Part shown: piece after piece, positions 63,389 through 64,000 of the stretch
Position numbering within the stretch: the first letter of the stretch is position 1
Layout: each line of letters begins with the position of its first letter
Source of the DNA: Lachnospiraceae bacterium
Lineage (GTDB): Bacteria > Bacillota > Clostridia > Lachnospirales > Lachnospiraceae
NCBI GenBank assembly: GCA_009779895.1
Contig: WRBB01000014.1
Span: forward strand, 1 to 64,000
Length of the DNA: 64,000 bases
Direction of reading: 5' to 3'
Notes under the pieces: model-generated
Seen by the model: only the letters and a program-made list of their open reading frames with translations
Database searches by the model: none
What the model was told of the DNA's origin: nothing
Translations under genes and position numbers: made by a program

Positions 63389-64000
63389 GTGAAAAAAGTT
63401 ATTTCGATAACATTGATTTTGGCGATTTTGTTGATGATAGTGGCATATGTTGCCAATCAAGATGTAGTGGAAACCCCATTGGAAGAAGTGGAAGTACATG
63501 AAACGGAAGTGCTTGTGCAGGGTCAAGATCACAAGGATGATGAAAACAATATAAGCGTGGAAGAAAGCAGCGATTTGATTGTGAGAGCTGCCCCACAAGG
63601 TGTTCATACGACGCTTCCGGCTTTGTGGCTGAATTTGGAAACGCCTTGGGACGAAGAAAATTTTGCGGATGTGGCCGTGCCTTTATATCTTTCTGATGAT
63701 ACACCATATGGGGCATTGGCAATTCAGCATATACAGTATATGAATGATAATTTATATGGTCGTAAGCCTTTTTCATATCGTGAGAAAGAGGCGGCAACTT
63801 GGCTTGTCGAAACGCTTTTGGCCATGGGGCATCCTTGGGAAAATATCTGTGTGCAGGAGTTTCCTGTGGATCACCAGGGGCGTTGGAATACTTTGATGAA
63901 CAGCTCGGGTTTTCGATCGGACTTTGCATTTCGTTACACAACGCAATTGAGCCAAAATATTGTTCTTACGATACCGGGTCAAAGTGAGCGTAAAATAATC
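63389..64000 (+). CDS. M28-like metallopeptidase, N-terminal part
   Basis: An open frame from a GTG (63389, with AGGGGGG upstream) runs 204 codons off the right edge. A signal-anchor segment (about 3-22, ISITLILAILLMIVAYVAN) is followed by an acidic linker. The segment ALAIQHIQYMNDNLYGRKPF, then SYREKEAATWLVETLLAMGH, and finally SQNIVLTIPGQSERKII is how M28 family aminopeptidases begin. In this family the metal-binding GAHYDS motif comes directly after this point and would lie beyond the window. Exported peptidase is the likely role. Confidence 0.75.
   Translation, partial: MKKVISITLILAILLMIVAYVANQDVVETPLEEVEVHETEVLVQGQDHKDDENNISVEESSDLIVRAAPQGVHTTLPALWLNLETPWDEENFADVAVPLYLSDDTPYGALAIQHIQYMNDNLYGRKPFSYREKEAATWLVETLLAMGHPWENICVQEFPVDHQGRWNTLMNSSGFRSDFAFRYTTQLSQNIVLTIPGQSERKII

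Noticed and set aside
1..64000. CRISPR array, rRNA operon or intact insertion sequence
   Set aside because: No regularly spaced repeats, no rRNA-like stretches and no transposase gene were seen on reading the window.

Overview
The window comes from a moderately AT-rich, low-GC Gram-positive bacterium. It is best placed in the Bacillota, class Clostridia, probably near the Lachnospirales. The support is a murB-whiA-HPr/Crh cluster, type III glutamine synthetase, three LCP cell-wall ligases, a SleB-type hydrolase, an anaerobic Ni-CO dehydrogenase, and a clostridial-style ribosome-protection-like GTPase. No rRNA, IS element or CRISPR array is visible. Two tRNA genes are present: Ser-GGA and Arg-ACG.

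Bases 1-7000 are an accessory island. It holds the edge of a small conserved protein, a tyrosine recombinase, a mobile-element replication/HTH protein whose end looks cut off against the recombinase, about 900 bases with no convincing gene, and a restriction-modification operon. That operon has a C5-cytosine methyltransferase, an N6-adenine methyltransferase and an HNH endonuclease, the arrangement of Eco31I/Alw26I-type type IIS systems. Next come an LCP protein and a decaying AAA-ATPase-like gene (7000-10050).

Bases 10290-14367 form a CO dehydrogenase module: an Rrf2 regulator with its own palindromic operator, then cooS, a CooF-like ferredoxin and an FAD/NAD(P) oxidoreductase, with no acetyl-CoA synthase. 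Bases 14464-26027 are a surface-polysaccharide locus: galE, rfbD, two glycosyltransferases, an initiating phosphoglycosyltransferase, a polymerase, two LCP ligases, and a cohesin-like membrane protein with an extremely acidic tail. HtrA follows.

Bases 27541-34412 carry translation genes: rpsB-tsf, tRNA-Ser, then rpsL-rpsG-fusA-tuf. After that come katG behind a consensus promoter, small membrane proteins, rpiB, glmM, murB-whiA-crh, lipid kinases, fba, glnN, a TetM-like GTPase fused to a YacP/Rae1-type NYN nuclease domain, deoB, a SleB-like hydrolase, uppP, a polar amino-acid ABC transporter behind an ARG-box-like palindrome, sfsA, trpS, a glucosaminidase and the start of an M28 peptidase.

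The most promising leads are the GTPase-Rae1 fusion (49676-52357), the Rrf2-CODH-CooF-oxidoreductase module with a variant C-cluster motif, the LCP/acidic-tail pair with opposite cytoplasmic charges, and the Eco31I-like restriction island. All functional calls come from reading the sequence and from memory of the families. No database search was run.
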